Shown piece after piece: positions 42,243 through 53,957 of a stretch of 64,000 nucleotides of DNA. The DNA is from Trachythela sp. YZ-2020 (lineage: Eukaryota; Cnidaria; Anthozoa; Malacalcyonacea; Clavulariidae): positions 224,416-288,415 of the forward strand of contig JADLSH010000235.1 of the NCBI GenBank assembly GCA_016169945.1. The letters run 5' to 3'. The notes below the pieces were generated by a model, which ran no database searches, was not told where the DNA came from, and was given only the letters and a program-made list of their open reading frames with translations. Positions within the stretch are counted from its first letter, which is position 1; the number at the start of each line of letters is the position of its first letter. The translations under genes and the position numbers were made by a program.

Positions 42243-42572
42243 TTAACTTTTGTCGAACACGATTTGTTGTTGGGTTGTAAAATGGTTGCCTTGGGGTATT
42301 TGATGGTTTTTCAAGGGGATAGGGTTATTTTCTATTTGTAAATTGGTATCAATGGGGTTGTATACATCAGTTAGAACTGGCTGAGGTGTCATCGCAAACA
42401 AGGCTGGTTCCTGGACTCTTAAAAGAAAACTTGGCACGCCAGAAACGCTAGTCTCAGCTGGTAAGGACGAAATAGGATGATCATCTTCAGTATACCACAC
42501 GACACTAGGATTGAAACAATGTAATCCGTTTTGACCTATACTACTTTGAGTACAAATATCTGAAGGGTTCAT
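42243..42572 (-). CDS. N-terminal part of the zinc-finger gene (other frame)
   Basis: Starts MNPSDICTQSSIGQNGLHCF and reads as the same Asn/Pro/Gln-rich composition as the N-terminus of the finger protein, ending at a TAA at 42243. The downstream frame is open from about 42330, so the two overlap and a one-base change in the G/C runs at 42315-42324 would unite them. Either a frameshift mutation, a sequence error or an unrecognised short intron. Its 5' half (through TEDDH) is the part copied to 35155. Confidence 0.5.
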   Translation of the reverse strand: MNPSDICTQSSIGQNGLHCFNPSVVWYTEDDHPISSLPAETSVSGVPSFLLRVQEPALFAMTPQPVLTDVYNPIDTNLQIENNPIPLKNHQIPQGNHFTTQQQIVFDKS

Positions 42573-45500
42573 TCTGGGAAACTGGCATGAAAATTCGGCA
42601 GGTTGGTATATTCCTTCTGGATTTTGTTCAAATTACCATTACCACCATCATATGACTACAAAAAAATTTAACCTAAGATATAAGCAATGTTGCACCAAAA
42701 TCAAAACAATCAAAAATCCTCATGTCCCACTAGGTCTACAACAAAGTGGGAGACTGTCTAAAACATTTCACCTGAAACAATTAATTAAAGTACAGCCGTA
42801 AAAAAGATTATGACGGGATTACTATTACTATTTTCCTCCATACAGTAATCTGATTATTTTACCAGTATGTGCTCTTTTAAGCTCAAGGTCACCATACTGG
42901 TAGAGAAAGCCATGGCGAACCATATTTCAATACATTTCTTCGACAAAAATGCTTCGTTGAATTTATGCAGAATTTATTACTATTTTCTTTATTTTTTTCA
43001 TTCTGCGGGTGGAGAAAATTTTACCAGTGAGTGCTCTGTTAAGCTCAAGGTCTAACATACTAGTCGAGAATATCATGACGAACAATATTACAATACATCT
43101 TGCCAACAAAAAATCCTTTGCTCAATTTATACAGAATTTTTTACTATTTATTTTCGATTTTTCTCGTATTTTTAACCAGTATGTGCTCTTTTATGGGATG
43201 ATCGTCCGATGATCGTCCGATGGACGTCCGATGGACGTCAGCTGCATATATTTACATTTTTAATACCCTTTTACATGAATTAACGTTTTGAAAACTAACT
43301 AACTATGTTCTAGAGTCACTTATATACATTTAACAACGAAAAAAAACCTACAGTTCTCGTTCCTTCTGCCGAAAATATACCAGTTTCAATTCACAACAAA
43401 AAACCAGTGAACTCCATAAATTTCTAATATCTGGAACGATAACATTCAATCATTCAGGCGGAAAAAAGTGAAGCCTAAATCCCAGTCCTTTTACCCGGTC
43501 CGTACGTCAGTTTCAGTCCCTCAAAAGTCAATTTCACGCGGTCCGTACGTCAGTTTCAGTCCCCCACAACTTATTTACTGCGCGGTCCGTACGTAAACTC
43601 TATTTTTGTGTTATTTTTTGGAAAAAAAACCCAGTTTTTTTGCAAATCGAAGTAGTTTCTACTTTGTAACTGGCTAAAAAAGATTACAGAAGGAAAACTA
43701 GGAGGAAAACATATCTTTGTCACTGAGTGACTGAAGTAAGTTAGTTTTCTCAGTGTTTTTGTTCAAACAGCGAAAATATTTTGTTTTTTTGTCAGTCGTA
43801 TAAGCCGTATAAGCTAGTTTGTGCAAAAAGTTTATGAAAGCCATAAAAATATGGGATAAGATAAGTTATCGTGCAGGTTTTAACAGCTTTTCAAGTTTTT
43901 TTTCTATTTTCGTAACTTATTTTGAACTTTGGCCGTTGTGAAATCAATCACGTTTGATGGCGTAGGCACTGTTATTTTGGCTTCACTTTTCACCGCCTGT
44001 TATCGTTCCAGGTAACCAAATTGAGTTCACTGCAAAAAACTCACCTTTCACGAATTCCAAAATGGCGCAACAGGGCGGAGACTGGGAGAAACTCCCAGAT
44101 ATTGGGGGAAACCCCTATTTTTTTGACTGGTTATTCATAACCTCTCGTAACTTACTCGTTATGTTATCTATGGTCACGAAACTTACTGTGTATATGTTAA
44201 ATTATACCAGGAACAATTTGTTTGTGATTTTGGACCGATGCGAGATGTTCACTTAAGGTGGCTGGTTAGGGTCATGGCCTCCCTAACCATAACCCTAACA
44301 CCAATTAGCCTTTAATTAATATTTAAAGACTTGTAACTTATTTGTAATGTTATCTATGGTCACGAAACTTACTGTGGATATGTAAAATGATACGAGGACC
44401 AATGCGGGATGTTAAGTTAAGGTGGCTGGTTGGTGTTATTAACCTACCTTGACCAAATAAGATAAGGTCTTTGATGTTTTATGATTTCACCTTGATACTT
44501 GGGCCACATACACTTGGTCCGAAGCCGAGTCCAGCCGTCACTGTGGATTTTGGTTACCATAGCAACCAAAATTTAAAGTGCCCGAACACATGTCTGACCA
44601 GGGGGGATCGATGGAGCATCGTTAGGAGACCAAAATGGGTGTGGTCAAAATTGGCCACGCCCGACATCAATTTTCAAATCTGTTCATACTTGGTCAGAAT
44701 GATGCTGGAGTATAGGCGAACCAAATGTCTTGACCACACCCTGCCACGCCCCCAAAAAAAAATTCGACCATTTTCTTTTTAGAAAAAAAATATGCTCGGA
44801 CATGTACCAGGCGATTGGGAACAATATTGTAATACATCTTGGATACAAAATAATTTTTTTTCTATTTTTAATTATTTATTTTATTATTTTTCTCGCATCA
44901 AATTCCAAATTTTGTTAGGCCATAACTCTTGCCGCTTTTGTCCAAATCTCTTCATACTTCGCGAGAATGATCATGTAATGGCGAATATGATTTTGACCAA
45001 GTATGAACAGATTTGGTTGAATTCAATTTTTAAAATTGATGCGCGAAATAAATAAAAAAAAAATAGAAAAAAAAATAGTTTGTATGTAAGATGTATTACA
45101 ATATTGTTCGCTAATCCAAACTACATGTATAAACCAAGTATGAGAGTGAACCCTTTTAACCGCTCCCCGCTAAGGACCGCTAGACCCGAAAAACGATATT
45201 TTACTCGCAATCATGACGCTTTCATAATTTTTTCACAAATATCTGTTTTCCCCACACAAAAAATGCACCAGCATATGTAAATTAATACGGGGAATAATAT
45301 TGCAATACATCTTGCATACAAAATATTTTTTCTTCTATTTTTAATATTAATTTTTTTATTTTTCACGCGTCAAAGTCTGAAGTGCGGACCTGGATTATTT
45401 TTTCTGGTTTTCACCAACACGGTTCATACTTGGGAACAATGATTATGGAGTAAGACTACACCAAATTTCGTGGTCAAAATCGACCACACCCAAAAATAAA

Positions 45501-46859
45501 TGACATATTTTTATCTGCAAAAATCGTTCAGGGTGACATTTTATCCCAATTTTTTTATATTGCCCTTGCTTCGTTATAATTTCTAAATATAATAATTAGG
45601 TACGCCTTCGAGCTCTATATGGGCATGGGAGAGTCAAGGTGAAATAAAAGAAAACTAATCAATTAACTAAAATATTTTGATTGTTCGCTAGTTTTTCGTG
45701 CTATGGACAAATGCCATATATGGTACTAAAGAACGCCCAATCCTTTATATGCATACATAAATAATTTTCATTGACAGCCTCGATTTCATGAGATATCAGG
45801 AAAAATTAATAACTAATCGAGAATTCAACCGTTTGTATTCAAACTTGGCCAGCAGTATACCCGCGGTAATGGCTATTAACTACCTTATTTTCATCTAAAA
45901 ATATTCAAAATTACCCCCAACAGCGTAACTCGCCCTAGTCTCCCAGTACTCGATCACGAATAACTTTTTCCCAACACAGGAAAAATAACCAAACTTCACG
46001 TGGTGATAGACCGTCGTCAGGAGATGCCTGCCATATGGGTGGTTATGTAGGTTAAGGTGGCTATGATACTTTTTTAGCGTTAAAACATATATCTCTTTAA
46101 ACAGGCCAATGAGGTGTTATACGAAAGCTCTTTGGATGGGCATTCCAACTGTCCATGTTCTAAAGAGAAAAAATCAAATCCTACCCAGAAATCTTTGCGA
46201 GAAGAAAAAAAATAAAATTTCTGCGCCAGGTTTGCATGCCTGTATTACAGTTGGCTTTTGCTTAAAATGTACTAAATTTACCATAGGTGAGAAGGACGAG
46301 TCAGGCTTTATTAGCGTTGCATCCGTTGGGCATATGCCTTTAAGGTGGCTCTGCAATGTTATACTAAATTTAAAAAATGTTAGCCTAAAATATATTTTTG
46401 AATTTCTAATGAAATCGTACAACTATCATACAGCTATTATTAACATCCAATAATAAAGACTCGATTCTAGGAAAATGAATGAACCAGCCTCGCTTTCATG
46501 AGTTATATGGTAAATAGCCTTTTTATATATTGTAAGGCGGTTATTTGAGTAAATAATCTGAAACTCTGTCAGTATGACAGAAATAGTAATCGGAACCAAC
46601 TATGAAATCTGATTGGTTTATTAGAATTTCAGTAAATTTGAAATTGCGCGGTTTCTAATAAGTTACAGGAAAAAATCGGTAAAAGTACCAAAATTCGTGT
46701 GTGGATAGAGATTAAGATTCTACATACGAATTTGTGGTCAAAAAAATGTGGTACTCTGAACCCCATACCGGGGGGTTGGGTAAATGACATTTTGGGTTAT
46801 GGGGTCTGGTACCGAGTTGTAAGCATGTGACGTAATATCGTTTGCAAGTACCATAGTAC
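42476..46859. repeat. Segmental duplication, copy 2
   Basis: Direct repeat of 35155-39009, with the hAT element at 43405-44032 as the main extra sequence and small indels (e.g. ~24 bp present near 44795 and absent near 36961). As it includes the 5' exon and upstream DNA of the intact-looking zinc-finger gene, it is probably the parent locus. Its far end abuts ATGGTTAT repeats and a LINE fragment. Confidence 0.9.
43405..44032. mobile_element. hAT-type non-autonomous element
   Basis: 628 bp with inverted ends CAGTGAACTC and a matching subterminal block TGGAACGATAAC. Flanked by CAAAAAAC (43397-43404, 44033-44040), 8 bp. The uninterrupted site exists once in copy 1 of the duplication (near 36198-36205), proving insertion after the duplication. 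Contains three CGGTCCGTACGT units. No ORF. Confidence 0.95.
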
Positions 46860-46864
46860 TATGG

Positions 46865-47098
46865 TTATATGGTTATATGGTTATGTCTAAAACCAAACTG
46901 ATGTTCTGAAAGAATATTCTGTTTCTTTAAATAATCATACATTAGGTCGTACAGAATCCTTTCCATCAGTTTGCTGACCACAGGTAAAATTGAGATTGGT
47001 CTATAGTTGTCTAACATAGTCCGTTGGCCATTTTTAAAAATTGGAGTTACTCGTGCTACTTTCCACTCCATCGGGAATCTATCAGTGGCAATAGACAT
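46865..47098 (-). CDS. LINE reverse transcriptase, N-terminal block
   Basis: WKVARVTPIFKNGQ, NYRPISILPVVSKLMERILY and ILSEHQFGFR are RT blocks 1-2a. The catalytic region (ADD) is missing. Confidence 0.8.
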   Translation of the reverse strand: MSIATDRFPMEWKVARVTPIFKNGQRTMLDNYRPISILPVVSKLMERILYDLMYDYLKKQNILSEHQFGFRHNHITI

Positions 47099-47204
47099 AT
47101 TAAAAATCCTTGATAAAGGCTCTGCAATAGCAGGAGCTGCAGCCTTTAGTACTTTTGCTGAAATTTCGTCAATTTGGTTATAAGCCTGTAAACTATTGCA
47201 ACAT

Positions 47205-47642
47205 TTACAGGTTGGAAAATAAATCTCTCAACCGCTTCATGTTGAGGAATGAAATCTCGAAAGCTACAGTTGTGTTCGTATTCAATTTTTTCAGCAAGTT
47301 TAGGACCAACATCGGTAAAATAATCGTTGAAAACATTAACCAGTTCACTAGTTGATGTGACTGTTTTCTCTGGTACATTTCATTAACAATATTTTGCTTC
47401 TGACTTCTTCCTAGTATCACATTAACTGTTTTCCACGCATGTTTTGGGTTCGTTTTGTTATTGAGGAATTTTGTTGCATAATATTCCCTTTTAGCATTTC
47501 GGAAGGCAATATTTGCAGCATTTCGAGATGACCTGTACAGCTTCCAATCATTTTCATTATTGGTTTTTATTGCTACGCGCTTAAAGTGCATGGTCTCTCT
47601 GAAACAACTTATTTTTAACAGTTTTATTGAACCAGGGAACAT
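47205..47642 (-). CDS. LINE ORF2 linker between endonuclease and RT
   Basis: NAKREYYATKFLNNKTNPKH and AWKTVNVILGR match the linker at about 56620-56700 of the other LINE. The last ~50 residues are out of frame with the family. Confidence 0.65.
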   Translation of the reverse strand: MFPGSIKLLKISCFRETMHFKRVAIKTNNENDWKLYRSSRNAANIAFRNAKREYYATKFLNNKTNPKHAWKTVNVILGRSQKQNIVNEMYQRKQSHQLVNWLMFSTIILPMLVLNLLKKLNTNTTVAFEISFLNMKRLRDLFSNL

Positions 47643-47664
47643 TACCCTTTTTTCTTAATCTTTT

Positions 47665-48429
47665 TTATCTCTTCGGTGCGTGTTTGTCAAGCACCTGAAG
47701 AAATAAGGTTTTCCAGCATTCCCACATTTCATCCACGTTTTGTTTGCAGTCAAGCTCTACCCATGGAAGCATATACAAGTCATTAAGAAAGCTTTCAACA
47801 TTAAATTTCCTAAAGTTTCTAAATTCAACCGAATTTTGAGAATCTCCTTTAATGACATAATTCATTTTACGTGTTGCATAGATTAAACTATGATCACTAA
47901 TACAGAGATGGACCACGCCTGATTGAATAATTTTATCCGGAGAGGAAGTAATGCAAACATCAAGTATTGATTTTGTAGATTTAGTAACACGTGTAGGATC
48001 ATCAATTATTTGTGTAAATTGGTACAGTTGCATTATTTCCTGAAGCATTTTAACATTCGACAGATTTGAATCGAGTAGATTACAGTTCAGATCATCTAAC
48101 ATGTAAACTTCTTTGTTTTCATTATCCACTAGTTGAATTAGCCTTTCAATTTTTGAAAAGGTCTCAACAGTAGTGTTTGGTGGTCTATAAACACTTGAAA
48201 AAATAAAAGACTTACTATTGGCTTGTTTTATTTCCAAACAAACGGCTTCTAGATCGTTTGGAATTAAGTCTGGACGGTTTTCATAGTTTACATGACACCT
48301 AACGTATATACATACTCCCCCTCCATTTCGTTTTCGATCAGAGCGCAGTATATCGTAACCTTCGATACTCATAAGGTCGTCCGAAATAGAGGAGTCAAGG
48401 CGAGTTTCATTTAGTGCCAAGACATCCAA
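47665..48429 (-). CDS. LINE apurinic-like endonuclease domain
   Basis: DVLALNETRLDSSISDDLM (Asn-Glu-Thr active-site block), RNGGGVCIYVR, SSVYRPPN, MLDDLNCNLLD and a CISDHSLIYATR block near the C-terminus are the APE-type endonuclease motifs. The usual LGDLN reads LDDLN. The first codon is TTG, so the true start has been lost by 5' truncation. Confidence 0.85.
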   Translation of the reverse strand: MDVLALNETRLDSSISDDLMSIEGYDILRSDRKRNGGGVCIYVRCHVNYENRPDLIPNDLEAVCLEIKQANSKSFIFSSVYRPPNTTVETFSKIERLIQLVDNENKEVYMLDDLNCNLLDSNLSNVKMLQEIMQLYQFTQIIDDPTRVTKSTKSILDVCITSSPDKIIQSGVVHLCISDHSLIYATRKMNYVIKGDSQNSVEFRNFRKFNVESFLNDLYMLPWVELDCKQNVDEMWECWKTLFLQVLDKHAPKR

Positions 48430-48445
48430 TTTTTTATCACTTCAA

Positions 48446-49876
48446 ATTTTGCACATGGGCGGCTATTATATATTAGCCCAAGTTAATTACGTCCAATTAT
48501 ACATCCCAATCCAATTATATCCCATCAATTTAAGGTACAGGTATACTGTAAAGTTTAAATTAACACGACTATTGGGACTGCAGGCTTTGCAGCACGTTTA
48601 TACACGTATGATCCTGTTTTATACCATAGAGGTTATAATATAAATCGGATACTATAGTCTGCACTGTTTTGATAGTTCATAATACAGATTACAGATCGAA
48701 TACATGCAGTATACTATATATATCCAGCCATCGACTTGCACAAGTTTATTGACATTGGCATTGTCCCTATAGTTCATAAGGCCATAGTTGTATTTGCAAT
48801 AATATAGCCTTTAAACTGCTACCACATTTACCTTCCTTATCATTTATATAATCTGCAAACTCGCATTTGAGATACAGTCTTTAAATATTTTGTCATAATC
48901 ATATTCTCGAAAGCAAATGTCAAATAATAATGCTCGGGAAGCGAAAATAAGTGAATTTCTACAATCCTTCCCGTTGATTATCCAGTACTGAAGGCACGTT
49001 GGTAAGTCAGTTATAATGACTGATTTCTCTCCGGTTCATCGACGTATAGTTATACTATATATTGATAATTTGATATAATTATGTCTTGTCGCTAGACTCG
49101 CTACACCGCACGTGTACGAATCTCGCAGTCACCTCGCGGCCAAGCACTTGATAGCGCACGCGCATTTGTGATTGCACAAAAAATCGCGTGTTCCGGGGGA
49201 AAGTTCGCCAATTTAATGTCAATTCAACGTCTTCAGCAAATGTTTCAAGTTCAATATAAAGACTCTAATTCAGCATAGTTTGTGTAAAGTCGCCATAAGA
49301 TCAAAATAATATTTAAAGAAAAATGTGAAGTCCTGTCTTGAAGGACTAAATCACTAAATGTTAATGAATTTAAAAAGAAACATAAATTGTATACACCCCC
49401 CGGAAAGTTTACACTATGATTGAATGAATGAATGAATGGATGAATGAATGAATGAATGACTGACTCGTTTGAATTTTCGCCACTCACCACAATATTGCAA
49501 AGTTTCGAAGAAACTTTGCACTAAAAATGACTTCAAGCTCGACCTTTTGCCCTGGAATTACGATAAACAAACATCCACCAAACCGACGCCAAATCTCAAT
49601 CTTGACAATATATAGGTCGGGTAAAAGACTGGGGCAAGTGAACTCTGGAGAAACCTTAGCACGTCAAGAATAGTGTGCTGTCTCGCTGAGGCTCGACAGC
49701 AACAATTTGCACAAAATCCATTCATGCTATTGCTTAGAAATTAGACTATGTTGTACAGATTTTCTCGCCCGTTTTAGCGATATAAAGCGCAAGCCTATAA
49801 AACCTGAATTTTAAATAGATATTCACAATAAAATTCTTAGTATTTAGGGTAATGAGGGGCAAAACGAGACACTTAA
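48446..49876. other. Non-coding; CpG patch and (TGAA)n
   Basis: (TGAA)n at 49421-49459. A GC/CpG-richer patch at about 49090-49200 could be regulatory but nothing supports this. No gene seen. Confidence 0.4.
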
Positions 49877-50805
49877 GAGGCTGTCTCCGTAAAAACCTCC
49901 TGGTCAATATGTGGCTCAAAAATAGATTTCTCTCATACTCTGGTGTTTCGAAGGTCTATCCTTGGGAACAACTAAAATCGATTTCATTTGACTCAAATTT
50001 CTGTTAAATAATTTTTGGGGGCGATTGATGTTCGATCGGCTGGTGACCAACTTGAACTCCGAATGAGGCAAAATATCGACACATTTTCACTGCTATTTTT
50101 TTATATCAAATTCATACCTAAATTTTAATATTTTTGCACAGAAATATGGACTTATCCTTCTATTTTCGTTGGTGATATGACTTAGATAATTATTCTTTTG
50201 CATAAAATAGAAAACAGCGCAATTATTGACCCTCCTTAACGGATAACGGATATCGTCTCAAAATATACCAACTTTGAAAGCTTATTTCAAAATCGTGGCA
50301 CTTGATTGGCACATGACCTTAGCTTTTCTATAAACTACTAACATTAGTCAACACAAATAGCTAATAAAATCTTTCTGCTTTAGCATTTGACAAAAATGAC
50401 AAGCGCTCAAACTTTGTAAAATTTGAAAATGTGTCGAAATCGAGCATATTTAACGGTAAACGTAATTATTGATATTAACAGATAAAATCACCTTACACTA
50501 CACGGAATGAAGCTTGATTATGTAAATATATGTCGTTCATCATTATTCTTTGGCTTTGCGCTTCAAAAAAATTGTTCTAGTACAGTTTGACTTCAAGGAT
50601 AGAGTAATTCAATGCCAGTGTCTTATGCGCGCATCACTGCCATTAGAGGCTTGATTGTCACATACGAACTTCGCTTTGTTCGCTTTGTTTACCTCCTGTA
50701 AATAAAATATCTATGTGTCTTGGGGGTTTATTAACAATGTCCAATTAAATTAGAAAACTCAGAATTAGTCATAATACAGAGTTTTCATCTGTTTGTTTAC
50801 GTTAA

Positions 50806-51803
50806 ACTGTTAAAGTTTCGTTAGAATGTACTAATCTCGGGGGAAACCCCTGGCCGAAAGAAATGTACTCGCTGTGCATAAACATGCCAACAACACGATG
50901 AAATGTTTCGTTGCTCTCTGGCTTCTCTTTTTTCGTATTGCATTAAATAGTAGTCTTAGTATTGCACCAGGTTCTTGCGTCTACAATATTGTTTTTTCCT
51001 GTACTCATTCATATAGTGTTCACTATTACTACAGCCAGGGCCGGATTAACGTCGCGCGAGGCCCGTGGCAGATTTGCAGTGCGAGGCCCCCAACCCCAAT
51101 CCCAACACCAACCCCCCTCGTTATGAAAACCTGTGAATTCAAAGACACACAAAATTGTTAAGTAATTGTTTTCAATTTTATCCGCAAATCACCGCAATTT
51201 CGCTGGGGCCAACTGCCAACCCTAGGGGCCCTAATTAAATGCGCGAGGTCCCTAAATTCGCGAGGCATCTAAATTCGCGAGGCACCTAAAATGGGCGTGT
51301 CCTAATAGAAAATAATAATAATAAATGGGCGTGTTCTCGTAAAAATGGGCGTTGCACAGTAAAGCGCGAGGCCCCCATAAGCGCGAGCTCCGCGGCATAT
51401 GCCGCATCTGCGACGTGGCTAATCCGGCCCTGACTAGAGCCGCAATTGGTGGTCACGCCACGTTAGGTGAACCTAAACGATTTCGGCAGACAGTACATTT
51501 TATCAGCCTCGTTACCCAGGCGCTTTTAAGGAAAATAAAATTTATGCATTCGCACCTTGATTCGTCATTTTTTCCCCTGCTACTTCACCATGACTGGTGG
51601 CCTTTTCCGTTTTCAGTTTCAGTCACAAAAACCTGGTGCAATACTAAGACTACTATTTAATGCAATACGAAGAAAGAGAAGCCAGAGAGCAACGAAATAT
51701 TTCATCGTGTTGATTGACATGTTTATGCACAGCGAGTACATTTCTTTCGGCCAGGGGATTCCCCCGAGATTTAATTAGTACATTCTAACGAAATTTTAAC
51801 AGT
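50806..51803. mobile_element. TTAA-type TIR element nested in the left arm
   Basis: 998 bp; ends ACTGTTAAA(A/G)TTTCGTTAGA inverted, with arms continuing ~180 bp (through GGCCGAAAGAAATGTACTCG). TTAA flanks at 50802-50805 and 51804-51807. The empty site is the TTAA at 59072-59075 in the other arm. Contains a hAT MITE at its centre. The 95-codon plus-strand frame at 50874 is not recognisable. Confidence 0.9.
51036..51432. mobile_element. hAT-type MITE (CAGGGCCGGATTA ends)
   Basis: 397 bp; left CAGGGCCGGATTAACGTC, right ...TAATCCGGCCCTG. Flanks ACTACAGC and ACTAGAGC form an 8-bp duplication with one difference. Internally rich in GCGAGG and AAATGGGCGT repeats. Confidence 0.85.
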
Positions 51804-52008
51804 TTAAAGGACATTAGCAACGAAAATTTTTATTGCTTATATTTATAGAGCATGCCTACGGAATACTTAATTTCATACTTTCCCTTGTCCATCGCATTTA
51901 GTTGTTGAGAAAATTTGTGACAAAGTTCAACAGTCGTCCGCCATTTTGAAAAAAACGGCGTATGCTAATTTATGCATGAATACATTAAATGACGTCATTA
52001 GATGGGTT

Positions 52009-53119
52009 GACACAATTTCTCTAATATAAACTCTACAGTGTATTACCACACGCGGTAAACGTTGCGGCAAAATAGACGGCAGAAAGGTTTTAACAAGTGT
52101 GTAACATGTGTGTGCCACTACTTTTGATACTATTTCTTCCAATTCCGTGTAAAATAGACGCATAAATTCGAATATCACATAGGAAATCCTTATGCAATGT
52201 TATGCCATTATTGTCTATACCCCTGAATGTCTCGCTGGATAAATGCATAAAAATTACTCAAATTGCAAAACAATCAAATCTCTATCAACACGTTCAGTTA
52301 CCAGTTCCAATTATTATTGAAAATACAACAGTAAATAAAATTGTCACAATGTAGTCTATACTAATACTAACTATTAAACCTAAGTAGCTGGCGCAATTAT
52401 ATATACATTCAAAATACACAAGAATAAAGGCCTAAAAATTTGGATAGTTCATCATTGAGATTTGAACTACTCCTTTTATACTTTCAATGCAGTTGGACAG
52501 TGTAGTATAAAGAAGCGCTATTACATAAAACAAACTCCAAATAGCACGCTGTATTCGTATTCAAGGTATATTATTGATTGTTGTAGAGTATATCGCTTCA
52601 TCGCTTGTATTGACATAAGTGCAAATTTAAGTTACCCAAGATTATTGAAATAAAACAAACAAGATTAATACAACTACAGTCATTTTGAAAAGCGAAGAGA
52701 ATACCGATATGTCAGTTAATAGCAAGTCTTCAGTGCGGCAACGCATTAAATTATTAATTTCTATTTTAATGATCAGTTATTCCCTGCCCAATATTTCTTT
52801 AAAATTGAAAAAAATGCGCGTCTTGACTTTTCGTAAAAAACAGTATAACAAAAGAACTAAAAATATTAGAGTTCTCACTTCTATAATTGATATTGTGTAT
52901 TGACGTAATTAAGAACTATCGCGTGAATAACTTATTCTATTAATCATTAGAACTTGAATACAGATTGTTTTCAAAAAAATATTACTTGTATCCAATAATT
53001 CTGCACCAGATTTATTTTTCAGTAACATTCAAGGCTTTAGCTTAGCTCCAGATAAGGTCAAGGTGCTCAAAATCGCTGGTTGACAATTCGTTCAACCTTT
53101 CTCGGTGTCTCGAGTTAAT
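52009..53119. other. Centre of the TTAA element, left side, non-coding
   Basis: AT-rich; no transposase-like frame. A 72-codon lysine-rich frame at 52685-52903 is not recognisable. Confidence 0.4.
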
Positions 53120-53575
53120 AGAGACCTTTAGCATAGCATAAATTTTTCAGACCGCGAACCACAAACCGCGGTTTCAGGTTAGCGGTTTGCCGTTAGACGC
53201 TTGGGCAGTTTGGTGCATTTAGCTTGACGTTTCATTCCTGCTTACCGGGTAATGAGTCCGCCATGTTTTGTTTACTTCCGCATGGCTATTCTCACTTGTG
53301 CGGTAATAATCGCCATAACTCTTGTAAAAGTTATAATCTCAGGATAAAAATTGCCATGTATCAAGAAAAGAGGCCAAAGAACTTTGCTTTAGTAGTTAAA
53401 CGTGTGTTTGTAAACTTTAAATAGTGTTAAAACGTTGCCGTATTTCACTTACCGCTAGAACACCTTCTTGCGGTTGAAACGTCAACGTCAAACGCCAAAC
53501 GCGACCGCAAGACCAGGGTCACGTGATATTTTGCGGTTTGCGGTTTTTGCGAAAAACGCAATGCTAAAGGTCTCT
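53120..53575. mobile_element. TIR element with AAT flanks
   Basis: 456 bp; ends AGAGACCTTTAGCAT inverted, subterminal repeats of ACCGCAAACCGC type on both sides. Flanking AAT at 53117-53119 and 53576-53578. The superfamily is not certain. Confidence 0.7.
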
Positions 53576-53957
53576 AATATAACATTTCAAACATCTCTTC
53601 TCGTGTCTTCGTTTAAAGAATGTATCCTACAACAACAGATGGTTCCTGAAACCTTTTCCAGAGTGTATGGCCATTTACGTTTCTCGTTAAATTTCAATTG
53701 ACACAAAATACTATAGTATAATAGTAAATACTATAGCTTCTCACGCTTCAAAGGCGTGAGAAGCCTTTAGGCGTGGCTGCATCACTTTTTTCGACTCTCT
53801 GGATTTTTAACATTTTCTCGCCTTTAAATTATAAGTTTCGGATAAACTACATTCCAAATTGTTCCTAATTTCTCGCTGATCCTACTGATACAAAATTGGA
53901 GTTGTCTCGCAACGTACTTCTCGAGATATTTCGCGCGAAATTTCAGACCACAGCCTA
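53576..53957. other. Non-coding; hairpin and probable LINE 5' UTR
   Basis: CTTCTCACGC (53737-53746) pairs perfectly with GCGTGAGAAG (53754-53763). The stretch leads into LINE ORF1; where the LINE begins is not visible. Confidence 0.4.

Larger units (their letters stand above)
46865..48445 (-). mobile_element. CR1-type LINE ORF2 fragment
   Basis: Minus strand: endonuclease (48429-47665), linker (47642-47205) and the start of RT (47098-46865), truncated at both ends and broken by frameshifts. RT ends after NYRPISILPVVSKLMERILY and QFGFR, then the sequence passes into ATGGTTAT repeats at the edge of the segmental duplication. It is related to the LINE at 53958-58627. Confidence 0.85.
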
